DNA of 64,000 nucleotides from Hedera helix. Lineage: Eukaryota; Streptophyta; Magnoliopsida; Apiales; Araliaceae. Below the pieces are notes generated by a model, which did not search any database, was not told where the DNA came from, and saw only the letters and a program-made list of their open reading frames with translations. This document shows, piece after piece, positions 48,427 to 59,908 of this stretch (position 1 is its first letter; every line of letters starts with the position of its first letter). The stretch lies in NCBI GenBank assembly GCA_947179155.2, contig OX359264.1, positions 8,534,501 through 8,598,500 on the forward strand, written 5' to 3'. Both the position numbers and the translations under genes were made by a program.

Positions 48427-49185
48427 GACTGAAACGGCATCACGAAAAGGAGGTACATCCTTAGCTCGTTATCTTTTAAGTAAATCTTATTGCATATTGC
48501 TAAAGAATCATAGGGCAGCATGACATGTTTATAAATTGAAAATGCATGAGTAAATTCCTAGGGGTGCGCTAGATTTCCCGAAATTTCGGCAGAGTTTCGT
48601 TTGTAAAATGGACATCCCATGCACGATCCGGCATGTTTAATCAAGTCAGGCAAACCAACAAATCCCAAGTACAAGTGAAAATAATGCATCAGGAGCATAA
48701 AATGACTAAGACCATGATTTTTCAAAATAAATACAGCATAACTGCAAGACCCATTTGTTTATCTATACTACGTCTATTACCAATATCTCATATAGGCATG
48801 CATTGCTAAAATCAAAATATTTAAACAAGTAAATACATAGTCAAACGAAAGCGAAAATCAAAGAAAAAGGAGTTAAAACGTTACCCAAAGTGCGTAGACT
48901 GATGTAATCGGAGCAGATTTCGCCAAAGGATGTCCAAAAGTCGAAAAAGCCGAGTGAGGGACGAGGAAAACCGAAAACGAGAGAGGGAGAAGGCGGAAAA
49001 GTGAAACAATTCGGGGGGGTCGCGATCTGAAATAGGATCCGATTCCAACCGCAGGTGCATCTGCGGCTGGCCGCAGATGTCCCTGCGGCTGCTCCCGGTG
49101 TCCTTTTGACCCCCGTTTTGGTACCCCGAGTCAACATGTAGCTTATCCCACGGTAAGATGCAAGATTTTAAAACTAGATGACCAA
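48427..49185. other. Internal leader between antisense genes and tandem repeats of L
   Basis: No gene is supported. A minus-strand frame at 48841-49137 covers GC-rich sequence but resembles nothing. Two degenerate copies of the CCGCAGATG..CTGCGG palindrome lie at about 49048-49066 and 49070-49089. This stretch could hold the promoter for the antisense genes, which start at 48426. Confidence 0.4.
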
Positions 49186-49530
49186 TTAAAAATGACCCGT
49201 CAGATACGAGACCTGACCAATTGAAAAAACGACCCGTCAGATACGAGACCTGACCAATTGAAAAAACGACCCGTCAGATACGAGACCTGACCAATTGAAA
49301 AAACGACCCGTCAGATACGAGACCTGACCAATTGAAAAAACGACCCGTCAGATACGAGACCTGACCAATTGAAAAAACGACCCGTCAGATACGAGACCTG
49401 ACCAATTGAAAAAACGACCCGTCAGGAACGATACCTGACCGAACCAAAACCGACCCTTCAGGAGCGATACCTGATCAATTTCAAAACGACCAGTCGGAGA
49501 CGATACCCGACCATCCAAAAAGTGACCCAT
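49186..49530. repeat. 37-bp tandem repeat array
   Basis: Six nearly identical 37-bp units (CAGATACGAGACCTGACCAA at 49201, 49238, 49275, 49312, 49349 and 49386) are followed by about three diverging units to 49530. The array lies about 220 bases before the polypurine tract of L. Confidence 0.95.
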
Positions 49531-49749
49531 TAGAGACCATAATTAACTGTCCAAAAGAACAATGCGATGCGATGTTGCGACGCGAGTCAATTTGAGGCGA
49601 TAACCGGCGATAGTAATGTTGCATCCTTAATATATGTATGTTGCACAAATGGGTATATGTTGCATCATTAAACACCTGTTGCCATCATCATGCATTGAGT
49701 GTCTACTTCTTTATCACGTTCATTTCACTTACCATTCCATAAACATGAT

Positions 49750-49760
49750 AAAGAGGGGCA
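49750..49760 (+). promoter_or_regulatory. Polypurine tract of L
   Basis: AAAGAGGGGCA lies two bases before the 3' LTR start and defines the polarity of L. Confidence 0.8.
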
Positions 49761-49762
49761 GC

Positions 49763-52074
49763 TGTAGACACCCAAATTTTGCACTTTTGGACTAACCCTG
49801 GCAGGAGGGTAAAATCGTCATTTGACCCGACACGCGGAAAAGAAGGTGGACCCCAACACCATGCCACCCCAGCGATTTACGGTCAAAGCCGCCACCACGG
49901 ACAACGAGCATCCGGTCACTTGAGGCAAGGCGAACAGTTGACCCAGAAAAGCCTGAGCCGACCACAAAAGACGACTGATTGCCACTCCGCTTACAATGTT
50001 CGGGGGTCTCGCTCCCCGGTGAGCGAGCGGCTGCCCAGCTCGCCGGTGAGCTGGCGGGGGGTAGGGGGCAGCGCCCCCTGAAAGACAGGCACAATTGTCA
50101 AAAGCTACATCAAGTCGCAACCCTCCGAACTAGCCTCCCAGAACAATATGGCACGTTTCCCAGGGAGTTCCGGACTGCAAAAATACAGCCTCCCAAAATA
50201 ATACCGCAGAAATTGGCGAATTAGGACCGCGTGGCACGAAAACCGAGAAAAGCCAGCCAGACAGCCGCGGATGCATCTGCGGCCAAAACGAGTTTCGAGG
50301 TTCGCACGACTCGAGGAGACGGCACACGGCAGCCGAGGAAACGGCGCAGGCGGCCAGCCGCAGATGGATCTGCGGCCAGCCGCAGATGCATCTGCGGCTG
50401 CCTGAAAATGGCTATAGATCGCCATTTCCACCCGAGAGCTCGGAGAGAGAGAAGAAATTTTAGGATTTTAGAGAGAGAAAATCGCGAGGAAGAAGGAGAG
50501 GGAGCTCGGGTTGGATCAAAACTTGAGGGAAATCTCACTTTGTGTGCTAGATAGTTGAGTATTCTTGTGGGTTTGCTAGATCTTGGAATAAAAGCTCGTT
50601 TCGGTTCATCACAAGGTGAAAAAGGAGTGTTCTTTTGATGTTTTTTTGTTTATATTGATGTATTGATGTTGTGTTTTTTGAGTTTGTGATGTAGTTTGTT
50701 GTTGTGTGGATGATGATCCGTGGGTTAGGGGTCGTTAGCGAGGGTTCCATTGGAACATAATCTCCTCCTAACGCCCCGATGACATCCGTACGGGGATATA
50801 TCGTTCATTGGAAGTTTTTAAATAGTTGTAGTGTTGGTTTTGTGTGATTTACGATTTATATAGCATCGTAGTTGTTTAGCGTGGTTAGATTTGGTTGTTG
50901 TATGAGTTATGTAGCGTTTTGAATGATTGTGAGCCTAGGGAGGAGATCCTAGCGGTCGAATCCCGATGATGGACGTTTTGGGTATGTGTAATCATGATGT
51001 AGAGTCCATGGATGTGTGTTTTGTAATATCGGGCCTTAAAACGACACAAATGCGTGTTCGGGTTAAGGCCCCGTGAAAATAATGAAATATGTGATTGTGG
51101 GTGTTTGGGGTTGTCTGGATGGCTTACATGCCCGTAGATAACCCCGACACGTTTTGGGATGTATGTTTTAATTTACGACACGAAAAAATGGTTTTCAAAA
51201 TAAGGCAAATAATGAAGATTTTATAAAATCAAGCAAATTTAGGATATTAGATTCACGAGGTTTAAAGGTTAAGTGTTTTGGTAAACTTTAATCCATAATT
51301 GATGAATAGGCTTTAGTTGGTTTTAAAACGTCACAAAAAACGATTTTGCAAATAAATAAATGTTTTCATTAAACTTTGTGCATAGGGTTAAAGAGTTCTA
51401 GAAGTTGCCCTCGATTTATTTATATTAACTGTTAGAAGGCAATGTATAGTCTCGATTCCTATTTGACAAAAGTTTAAAACTATTGTTTTCTAAAATGACA
51501 TCTAAATAAAAAACCCTCAACGCTTTCGAAATTAAAATCAATCTTTCTTATAAAAAGCGAAGCCTCGTCATTTGGGTCAAAGAACGTCCAAAACACTTTC
51601 CAGATAACACTTTTGCCATATAAAAATAAAAGCGAACTTTTATGCAAAACGCACCACAAACATTCATCTAGGCACGCACGCACACACACGCAAACCACAC
51701 ATTTTAGGATTTAAAAAGGATAGGAAAATATCAAGATTGCGGTAACCGTGTTTCACGGAAGTCGGGGGGTGCCTAACACCTTCCCCTCGCTTAAGCAAGC
51801 CCCCGAACTCTATGAATCTCGGTTTGCGGACCAATTAATCGGAGTCACATATGAGCCAGCGATTACGAAAACAAATTCGGATGAGTTGGTACATCCATTT
51901 CAAATATACCAACTGGCGACTCTGGTCAATTGGCTCATAAAAAATCGATCTTTCAAAACCCGTCGACACTAAGCCGACCCTTTTCAAAATCACATTTAAT
52001 TCAAAAGGCTAAAATTGGAAAGGGACATTTTTAATAAATAAAAAACGAGACGAACGAAAATCCCGGCGTCGACA
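49763..52074 (+). repeat. 3' LTR of L (full length, 2.3 kb)
   Basis: It runs TGTAGACACCC to GGCGTCGACA. A ~62-base GC-rich insert at about 50015-50076, with a GGGGGCAGCGCCCCC hairpin, is absent from the 5' copy. Three palindromic GCCGC..GCGGC blocks lie at 50264-50283, 50357-50376 and 50379-50398. The second half (50640-52074) has no partner in the truncated 5' LTR and is non-coding. Confidence 0.9.
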
Positions 52075-52079
52075 GAGAT

Positions 52080-52529
52080 GAGATCGCAGGGATAGATATG
52101 AAGAACTTAATTATCGTGGGCAATATTAAAAATAAGTTGCTCCCAAACACCTTAACAGTAAAGTACAATTTAAAAGTGACTGATTTGAAGTATATTTTGT
52201 TTTACCAAATTACACATAGTATGTCATATTTTTTCTCCAAGTGGTATTTTTAATTTTTTAAAACTAATTGTTATACGATAAAAACTAATGTGCTAAAAAA
52301 ATTATAAAATGAAGAAAGTATTCACTAAGGATAATAATATAAAAAATATCCTAAATGAAGTAAACTAATACGATCAATATTCCGTTTGTTTTGGTGTGTG
52401 GTTGGATTTATATATATATATATTTATATAAAATCAGTTATTAAAGGATGTAACTAATTAAAGAGAGTATTATTTTAAGAGTAATATAGTATTTTATTTT
52501 TAAATGATAAAAGATTAAGGTTAAAAAAT
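52080..52529. other. AT-rich flank between L and Helitron H3
   Basis: This is the same host sequence that lies left of L at 43644-43838, separated only by the insertion. No gene or element boundary is visible. A short (TA)n run lies near 52410-52430. Confidence 0.4.
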
Positions 52530-54477
52530 ATATATAATTAAAAATTATTTCTGGTATAATTAGGAATAAAAGAGTTAGTTTTTATTTATAGGGTGAATAA
52601 AACACGTGTTTAGATCAGTCACCTATCAATTTGGGATATAATATCATTTTGAAATTGTTGCAATTTTGGGATATAATATCAGTTTACATTTGTATTTATA
52701 GGATAATAAAACAATTCAAAAAGAGCTAGTCTTTATTTATTGGGTGAATAAAACACGTGTTTAGATAAGTCACTTATCAATTCGGGATATAATTATGGGA
52801 TATAATATTATTTTGGAATTGTTACAATTTTGGGATATAATATCAGTTTATATTTGTATTTATGGGATAATAAAACAATTCAAAAATCAAATTATCTGTA
52901 AAAATGTGTCAGAATTATTTGTTAAGTGTTAGAGTCTCTATTTATAGGGCAAATAAAAAATGTGTTACATCAATCACCCATGAATTTGGGATAATATCAA
53001 TTTGAAATTGCTTAAATTATGCAATATAAAATAAATTTAAATTTGTTACAATTTTGGGATATAAATATTAGTTTAGATTTGTTCTCTGCAATTTTTAACT
53101 TTATAATATCATTATTTTTTTGTGCGAGTATGAAATTAAAAAATCTTAAAAATTTTATTGGATAATATCACAATAAAACATGTTTTAGATCAATCATCCA
53201 CGAATTTGGGATAATACCAATTTGTGATTGCTTAAATTTTGCGATATAAAAGCAATACGGATTTGATGCAATTTTGTATTCGTGACATATTTATGGGTAA
53301 TATCAGATTTTTATGTGAGAGAGTTATCGTGTGAGAATTAGTTGTAAAAAAATTTAAATTCCAAATTATTTGTCAATATGAAATATTAAATAATTATATG
53401 CAACAAATATGGGATAATAATAAATTTTTATGTGGTTGTAAAAAAATTCAACTAAGTATTGTGTGATAGTTCAAAAATAAATAATTTTTATTAATAAACA
53501 GTTTCAGATTTTAATGGGATAATACTCAATATCGAAATTATTGAATAACATCATAATAAAACATGTTTTAGATCAATCATCCATGAATTTGGGATAATAT
53601 CAATTTGTGATTGCTTAAATTTTGGGATATAAAAGCAATATGGATTTTATGCAATTTTGTGACATATTTATAGGTAATATTAGTTTTTTTATGTGAGAGA
53701 GTTATCATATGAGAATTAGTTGTAAAAAAAATTTATAATCCAAATTATTTGTCAATATGAAATATTATATAATTATCTGCAACAATTATGGGATAATTTT
53801 AAATATTTATGTAGTTGTAAAAAAGTTCAATGAAGTATTGTGTGATAGTTCAAAAATAAATAATTCTTATTAATGGATAGTTTCATATTTTTATGGGATA
53901 ATATTCAAAACCGAAATTATTAGATAATATCTTAATAAAACATGTTATAGATCAAATCATCCATGAATTTATGTGAGAGAGTTATGTGATAATATTAAAT
54001 TATTGGATGAAATTTTTTTGTGGGAGAGTTGTGGGATAATATTAAATTATTTGATGGGATTTTTATGTGGGAGAGTTATGGAAAAAGTTAACTGCATAAA
54101 AGATTGACACTTGGCATAATATGGTGTCAATGTACTGCATTTTAATATATATAATAATAGATGAAATTTTTATGTGGGAGAGTTATGAGATAATATTAAA
54201 TTATTTGATGGGATTTTTATGTGAGAGAGTTATGAAAAAAGTTAACTGCGTAAAAGAGTGACACTTGGCATAATATGGTGTCAATGTACTGCATTTTAAT
54301 ATATATAATAGATAATAGATGAAATTTTTATGTGGGAGAGTTATGAGATAATATTAAATTATTTGATGGGATTTTTATGTGAGAGAGTTATGAAATAAGT
54401 TAACTGCATAAAAGAGTGACACTTGGCATAATATAGTGTCAATGTACTACATTTTAATATATATAATAGATAATAGA
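52530..54477 (-). mobile_element. Helitron fragment H3 with three tandem 5' termini (minus strand)
   Basis: The left part (52530-52650) matches H2 just inside its 3' end, but the GC-rich hairpin and CTAG are missing. The right part ends three times in a Helitron start (minus-strand TCTATTATCTATTATATATA or a shortened form): plus-strand ends at 54161, 54319 and 54477, each followed by T. The body repeats the GGGATAATATC theme. No protein is encoded. Confidence 0.6.
53990..54477. repeat. Three ~158-bp tandem copies of a Helitron 5' end
   Basis: Each unit holds GGGATTTTTATGTG, a GTTAACTGC block, TGACACTTGGCATAATAT, GTGTCAATGTACT, then TTTTAATATATATAATA and the terminal TAGA. The last two termini lie exactly 158 bases apart. 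Confidence 0.85.
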
Positions 54478-55129
54478 TTCCTATATAATTCATTCTCTAT
54501 ATTTATATACTTTCATGTGGCCTGCATGTATTGATTTCTAAATTGTCAAATAAACATGAATTTCGGGCTACCAAAGCTAATATTTGTTTATTTGGCTATA
54601 TAGGAAAGTTCATAGGGTGCTAATGGACACAAACCTAACCACGGGGATTAGCGTCAAGGTGAAATGATGAAAAAGACTATGATTAGTTGAGTGACTAGTA
54701 TTTCAGTACTCCCTCCCTCCCTCCTCAAAAAAATGGCTAAAGTATAAATTTCACTAAAATTTTAGAAACTAAAGGAAAAGACATTGTATAAAATGAGTAC
54801 CAATTTTATTTACAGTAGATCTCGCGTAAGAACAATAATAAATGTGTGTCTCTTTCAAAATTAATGAACCCCACTTGAATCATTTTTAATTTTATTTTAT
54901 ATTTAACTTATTTCCTTTTAGACATATTTTTACAAATAAAAATTGTATATTTGAAGATATTCTTTTCAACACGAAGGATTCGACTTTACAAAAGCAATTG
55001 AAGTATATTTAGAATAATACTCGAATCTTATTCATAGATGAAGTTGAAATATTTAAGAATTTAAGTTGATGAATGAATTATTGAGATACTCTTCGAATCT
55101 TATTCAAGGAAGGAATGCTAATATGGAAA
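54478..55129. other. AT-rich intergenic DNA with a one-ended Stowaway-like start
   Basis: TACTCCCTCCCTCCCTCCTC at 54709-54728 resembles a Stowaway terminus, but no matching inverse end is found downstream. No gene is seen. Confidence 0.45.
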
Positions 55130-55510
55130 GAAAAAAGTCATATTTTTAATACGAGTATTATTTTTAAAAAAAATCTATTTGTAGTATGAGTTTTATTTTG
55201 AAAGTGTCCTATTTTGAATTGAAAAAAAGTGTTGTGAGTACTTTACAAATAAATTATTATGTTTAGTTATTAAAGTGTAGGACGATTAAAAATCATATAA
55301 CATCCTAACAGTTGGAGGAAGAGTGTGAGTGAATTTTGGATTTGTGTGAGCATGTAAAGAAGAGTTTTTTTTTGCAGATTTTATATAAAACGTTGATGTT
55401 ATTTAATCTTAAGTTTTTAGATATAAAATTTGAAAGAATTATTGTAAACTTATTGTTATTTATGAACAAATATAAGTGTATAATATTAAAAAAAATTCAT
55501 GTAAATCTTG
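55130..55510 (+). repeat. Copia-type LTR remnant, paralogue of 8680-10932
   Basis: It follows the order of the remnant at 8680-8860 and 10415-10560 (GAAAGTGTCCTATTTTGAAT, GTGAGTACTTTACAAATAAA, GTTTGTGTGAG-like block). It lacks the 1.5 kb hAT insertion and therefore serves as its empty site. Confidence 0.65.
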
Positions 55511-56122
55511 AGTTATTTTAGCACGTAGAGTCCAAAGCCATTAAAAAGTTTAACATCTATACCGTATAGAGTCCACAACCATTAAAAAGTTTAACATCTC
55601 CAATATTTTTAGATAACTGAATTATTAAAAGAAAATCCACCGATAAAAATAACAAAAACATTCCAACACCGAATCAATTTCTTACTCCTCTGATCACGTT
55701 GCAATTGTACTCATTATCAACCCTAAACATCTTCTTATTAATCATATATAAGTAGTATCTTAAAATTTTCATTATGAATGAATTTCTTTTTATTTTCTAT
55801 TCTTGGTTTTCTTTTTCTCTTGGTCACTAATCAATTAAACTGCTAACTTGCAGCTCATATGGTACTGCTATATTTGAAGGATCAAGTGGCAAAAGCTGGA
55901 TGAGTTTTCAAAATAATTTCATCAAGGCTGTAATTTGTGAAAGAAAGAGTGGATCCTAACCTATATATACAGTAACCTATATATACAGTGGCGGATCTAC
56001 GTTAGAGTTTTCATTGTCAAAAAGAAAGAGGAGTTCTATTGTATGTGATTGGAGGAGAGAGGAGCAATTATAGCACAAAAGGAAAGGGGAGAGTAGCAAT
56101 TAATACCTGTTTTTCCGCTACA

Positions 56123-56158
<36 letters not shown>

Positions 56159-56694
56159 TATTATTAATAATTTATATATTAGATGGAACTCAACTACGAG
56201 TGAACTGACACGTTTTAAGAAGCTGCTTAATTTACCTTCGTTATAGATACCTAGCCATATACATTGATGGCTCGTTCTGCTATGAATGATATCCATACTT
56301 ATTTTTCACTTCCAAAAAGAATTATGGCTTTCACCTTCTTATAACTATAATAAACTTTATAATGCTTAAAATTGAAAAAATCATTAGTAATAAAAAATTT
56401 GAATGCAAATGTCCTCTCATACATGAGCACTGACATTTGAAAATATAAATCTAGTTTGATTTTTTAAAATGAATACAAAATATTTTTAATTTCAAAATTA
56501 TTCTAATTTATTTTATTTTTGAAATAATATATATCTTGTAATTAGTAGTAATTTTTTAACATAGTTTATAATTTTTATAATTGTATTGTTGTCTAAAATT
56601 TGAAGTCACGCCAGTTTTAAATTTAAAATATTTTAAATTGACTGCAAAAAATTAATTCTAAATTTTGAAAAGGAAAAAAAATGCGTGTGTGTGC

Positions 56695-56728
<34 letters not shown>

Positions 56729-56731
56729 TAT
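55511..56731. other. AT-rich intergenic DNA with microsatellites
   Basis: No gene is supported. A short direct repeat (GTAGAGTCCA..CATTAAAAAGTTTAACATCT) lies at 55525-55600. An (ATT)n run lies at about 56124-56160 and a (GT)n-(TA)n run at about 56688-56729. The 86-aa minus-strand frame at 56036-56296 crosses the ATT run and is not convincing. Confidence 0.5.
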
Positions 56732-57139
56732 AGGCAATGTTTGATTGCAAAGATTATAATCTCGAGATAATAATCTCAATGCATGAATTATAATCCCAAT
56801 GGATTATATTTGTTTGTAAGAATTATATTTGGAATAAGCCTATTAATCCCAAGTGTCTTATTTGTTTTTAAATTTGAATTTGGGACTATTAGTCTAATGA
56901 TTATAAAATGACTTAATATGGAGAACTATTTAATACCATATTCAACTAGGTATTATAATTTCCCCATATTAAGTCATTTGATAATTTGTCGACTAATAAT
57001 CTTAAGTTCAAATTTAAAAACAAACAAGACAATTGAGATTAATAGACTTATTTCAAATGTAATCCTTATAAACAAACATAACAACTTGAAATTATAATTC
57101 ATGCATTGGGATTATAATCCATGCAAACAAACATAGCCT
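56732..57139. mobile_element. Fold-back MITE, ~400 bp
   Basis: The whole element is one long inverted repeat. AGGCAATGTTTGATTGCA at the left pairs with the reversed right end AGGCTATGTTTGTTTGCA, and pairing continues to the centre (ATGACTTAATATGG with its complement). Both arms carry GATTATAATC and GCATGAATTATAAT blocks. No clear target duplication was found. The ends resemble Tourist-like elements. Confidence 0.7.
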
Positions 57140-59086
57140 TAGAATATTACTATCTATTTGTGCACTTTTTTTAGCAACAAATTAGTCTTCCAAATAGAAG
57201 TTTAAACTGGGGCATGTAAAACACATATTACTAACAGATACAGTGCAATGTAAGTATGATGATTTGTGAAAAAATAAGCTTCCACATGAAATTTGATGAA
57301 ACAGAGGAAAAATAACTTCTAAATAATCATCTTCAAAGGGCCTCCTTTCCTCTTCCTTGCTTGGTCTAAACAGATAGTAGGCCGAGTTGTCAAGGGATGA
57401 ATGACATAATAATGCGCAATAAATGATACACAATTATAAGCATCCTAAGTTCATCCCCTTTAAACATCACTACTACCCCCTTGCATCTCAATTTGATTTG
57501 ATGTCACCCAACATTTGGCTAGGCTTACTGAGAGATGATTAAATTCATCGCTGCCTAGCTGTGATTTGTGTGCTTGTTTTTAGTTTGGTCTTAAGTTCCT
57601 TTTCTGAACGTGCCTATATAGTTCCTTCCAATGAAATAAAGAAGTGTGACAGGCCAGGAGTTGGAAAATCTTAAGTTGATAATTAGCTGAATGTCTAACA
57701 TATATACAGCCATAATAGTAACCTTTTGACTCCATGGCTAAATCTTCAAAAATTTAGCTGAAATATATCCATCTTCCAACTCCCAGCAACACAAAAGAAA
57801 AAAGAGTACATATAAAGGGCTGGTTTATGAAAAGAGGGGCAACAACAAACAAGGACAAAAGAGGGGGGAAATTTTAATTTGGTTAACCGAAAAATATAAT
57901 TTTCATATTTGAAATCGAACTCGAAAATCGAATTGTAAAACAGTTATAGCCAAAAATGTTTAGATAACCAAAATATTTTGGTTAAAAAATTCGGTTCGGT
58001 TCATTTAGGTTCGGTTATTCGATTTTACCCACTTTTTTGCTCAGTCCTACTTGTAGTAAGATGAATTTAAACATTAAGGATAAATTATATAAAGATGACT
58101 TGCAAAATTAGTGTGTTACAGTATCCAATAAAAACATGTCATGTAAGTAAATTAGGAAACAATCAAAGGATTTTGAATTATAGTAATAAATAGTGTAATT
58201 ATTGTTTATTATGATAAAACTGTTTAATTAATCATTATAAATTTAGTATCCCTGATTTCCCCCCCTAATTTACCTACATGACGTATTTTTATTGAATTGT
58301 GTAAAATATTAATTTTACATGTTGTTATTAAATAATTTATTCTCTTAAAATATTTTTTTACACAATCATTACAAACCAACTTGTCTTTATGACCATTATT
58401 ATTACTCTTTAATCGAATTATATGTTTGATTACTCAATGTTTGGAAGTACAAATGCATTTACAAAATTTATTTGTCTAGTAACAGTTTATTTTAAACATA
58501 ATTTATTTAACTCACAACCGTAATATTTGAAACACATCATAACAAAATTGATGTCGTGCATTAAAAAATTCAAACGCTACAAATGTAGGTAGTCGAATAA
58601 ACCCCAAGTCTTTTTTCATCATAACATCAACACGGCTGCTATACACATAAATGCATATATTCTAATATATGCATGCGTGAGTATATATTATAATTTGAAT
58701 TAAAATTTTAAATTTTGTCTCATATTTTGAAAACAAATTGAATGTATATTATTATGTAAAATCAAAAGTGGTATAATTATAATTAAAAAAATTAAATAAG
58801 TAATTATGTTGAAAGAATAAAATATGTGACATTTATTCTGTTACGAAAAATGATTTTTATTTGAAAATTTTACAAATTTTAAAGATATAATTTTGTTCTG
58901 GTTAACTTAGTAATGATTCTTTGTTTGTTATACAAAAAATGTTTCAATTAAAAATTACAAGTTTTTTTTGATAAATAAAAATTACAAATTTAGATAAAAG
59001 TGTAAATTTGATCTTATATTAGAATCTTAGATCAAGAGAAATAGGGGGGAAATAAGAAAAAGACAAGTTGTTACAAGTGTTTGATA
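57140..59086. other. AT-rich intergenic DNA
   Basis: No gene is supported. 58340-58690 is a diverged copy of the repeat upstream of the bHLH gene (1560-1735). At 57870-58048, GGTTCGGTT-rich sequence ending GCTCAGTCCTA looks like one end of a hAT-type element related in style to 59087-59702, but its other end was not found. Confidence 0.45.
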
Positions 59087-59702
59087 TAGGGCTGAGCAAG
59101 AAACTGATTTGCCCACAAAATCGCACCAATTAAAACACCATCAACGGTTCCGGCACCATGAAAAATCGCACAAATCGAATTTGCGGTTTAAGTTCGGTTT
59201 CTGGGCAAACCGCACATGAAAAAACTGCACCGCATCATTTTTTTTTTTTGTCGTTTGGCCATTTTCAACATAGATCATATCAAGAAGCATTATTATGGAA
59301 GTCACCATTCAATTAATCCATTTAAAATTATCCCTTATGTAATTATCTATGTTTAGAATTTTCGTAAGTAAGCAAAAAAAATTCAATTAATCTATTTGGA
59401 ATTATCCCTAATGTAACTTCTATTTTGCTTTTGTTTAGAAAAAACATATTAAGTAAGGTTATATGTATTATCAAAGTAGTATTTAATATTGTGTTATGCT
59501 AAATTGTTAATTTAAATTGCATAAAATTTAATTGTTTCAATTGATTTTGGAACTAAAACCGTACCAAATGAAACCGTATTGTATGGTTCAAAACTACACT
59601 ACACCAATCACAAGCGATTTTTGATTTGCCATATCTCACCTAAGCGGTTTCATATGCAGTTTAGGCTTCAAACCAAATCAAACCACATCATACTCACCCC
59701 TA
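59087..59702. mobile_element. hAT-type MITE
   Basis: The ends are TAGGGCTGAGCAAGA and (reversed) TAGGGGTGAGTATGA. Flanking 8-mers are GTTTGATA (59079-59086) and GTTTAATA (59703-59710), an 8-bp duplication with one mismatch. The interior near each end has GCGGTTT/AAACCGC-type repeats. No transposase is present. Confidence 0.8.
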
Positions 59703-59908
59703 GTTTAATAATATACTCCTCCAACATACAAGACAATCATTCCTTCTTAATAAAAAATTATAAGAACAAAGAAAAAAAAATTAAATAAGAGCAACAATAT
59801 TCATAACAGTACAGACGATGGACCAGTCTTTGAAAGTGATGCATTATTTAGGCCAGCCACCTTATTACTTAGAAAAAGTATAAACACACAATAACCAAAT
59901 ACTATACC

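Larger units (their letters stand above)
43844..52074 (+). mobile_element. Non-autonomous Tat-like LTR retrotransposon L with antisense genes
   Basis: Both LTRs start TGTAGACACCCAAATTTTGC (43844 and 49763). The right end is CGGCGTCGACA. A perfect 5-bp duplication GAGAT flanks the element (43839-43843 and 52075-52079). The purine tract AAAGAGGGGCA (49750-49760) gives plus orientation. The 5' LTR is cut at about 44672, so the primer site is lost. There is no gag or pol; instead two ORF groups lie on the minus strand. LTRs with TGTAGACACCC..GTCGACA ends, antisense ORFs and tandem repeats near the 3' LTR are reported features of the Tat/Ogre/Retand lineage of Ty3/gypsy; this assignment is by resemblance. 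It is much more GC-rich than its surroundings. Confidence 0.85.

Noticed and set aside
54709..54728. Complete Stowaway element
   Set aside because: Only one terminus is found; no inverse end or paired TA duplication lies within the next 500 bases.
57182..57433. 83-aa minus-strand frame in a less AT-rich patch
   Set aside because: It begins and ends without supporting signals and resembles no family I know. It could be an exon of a degraded gene, but nothing supports that.
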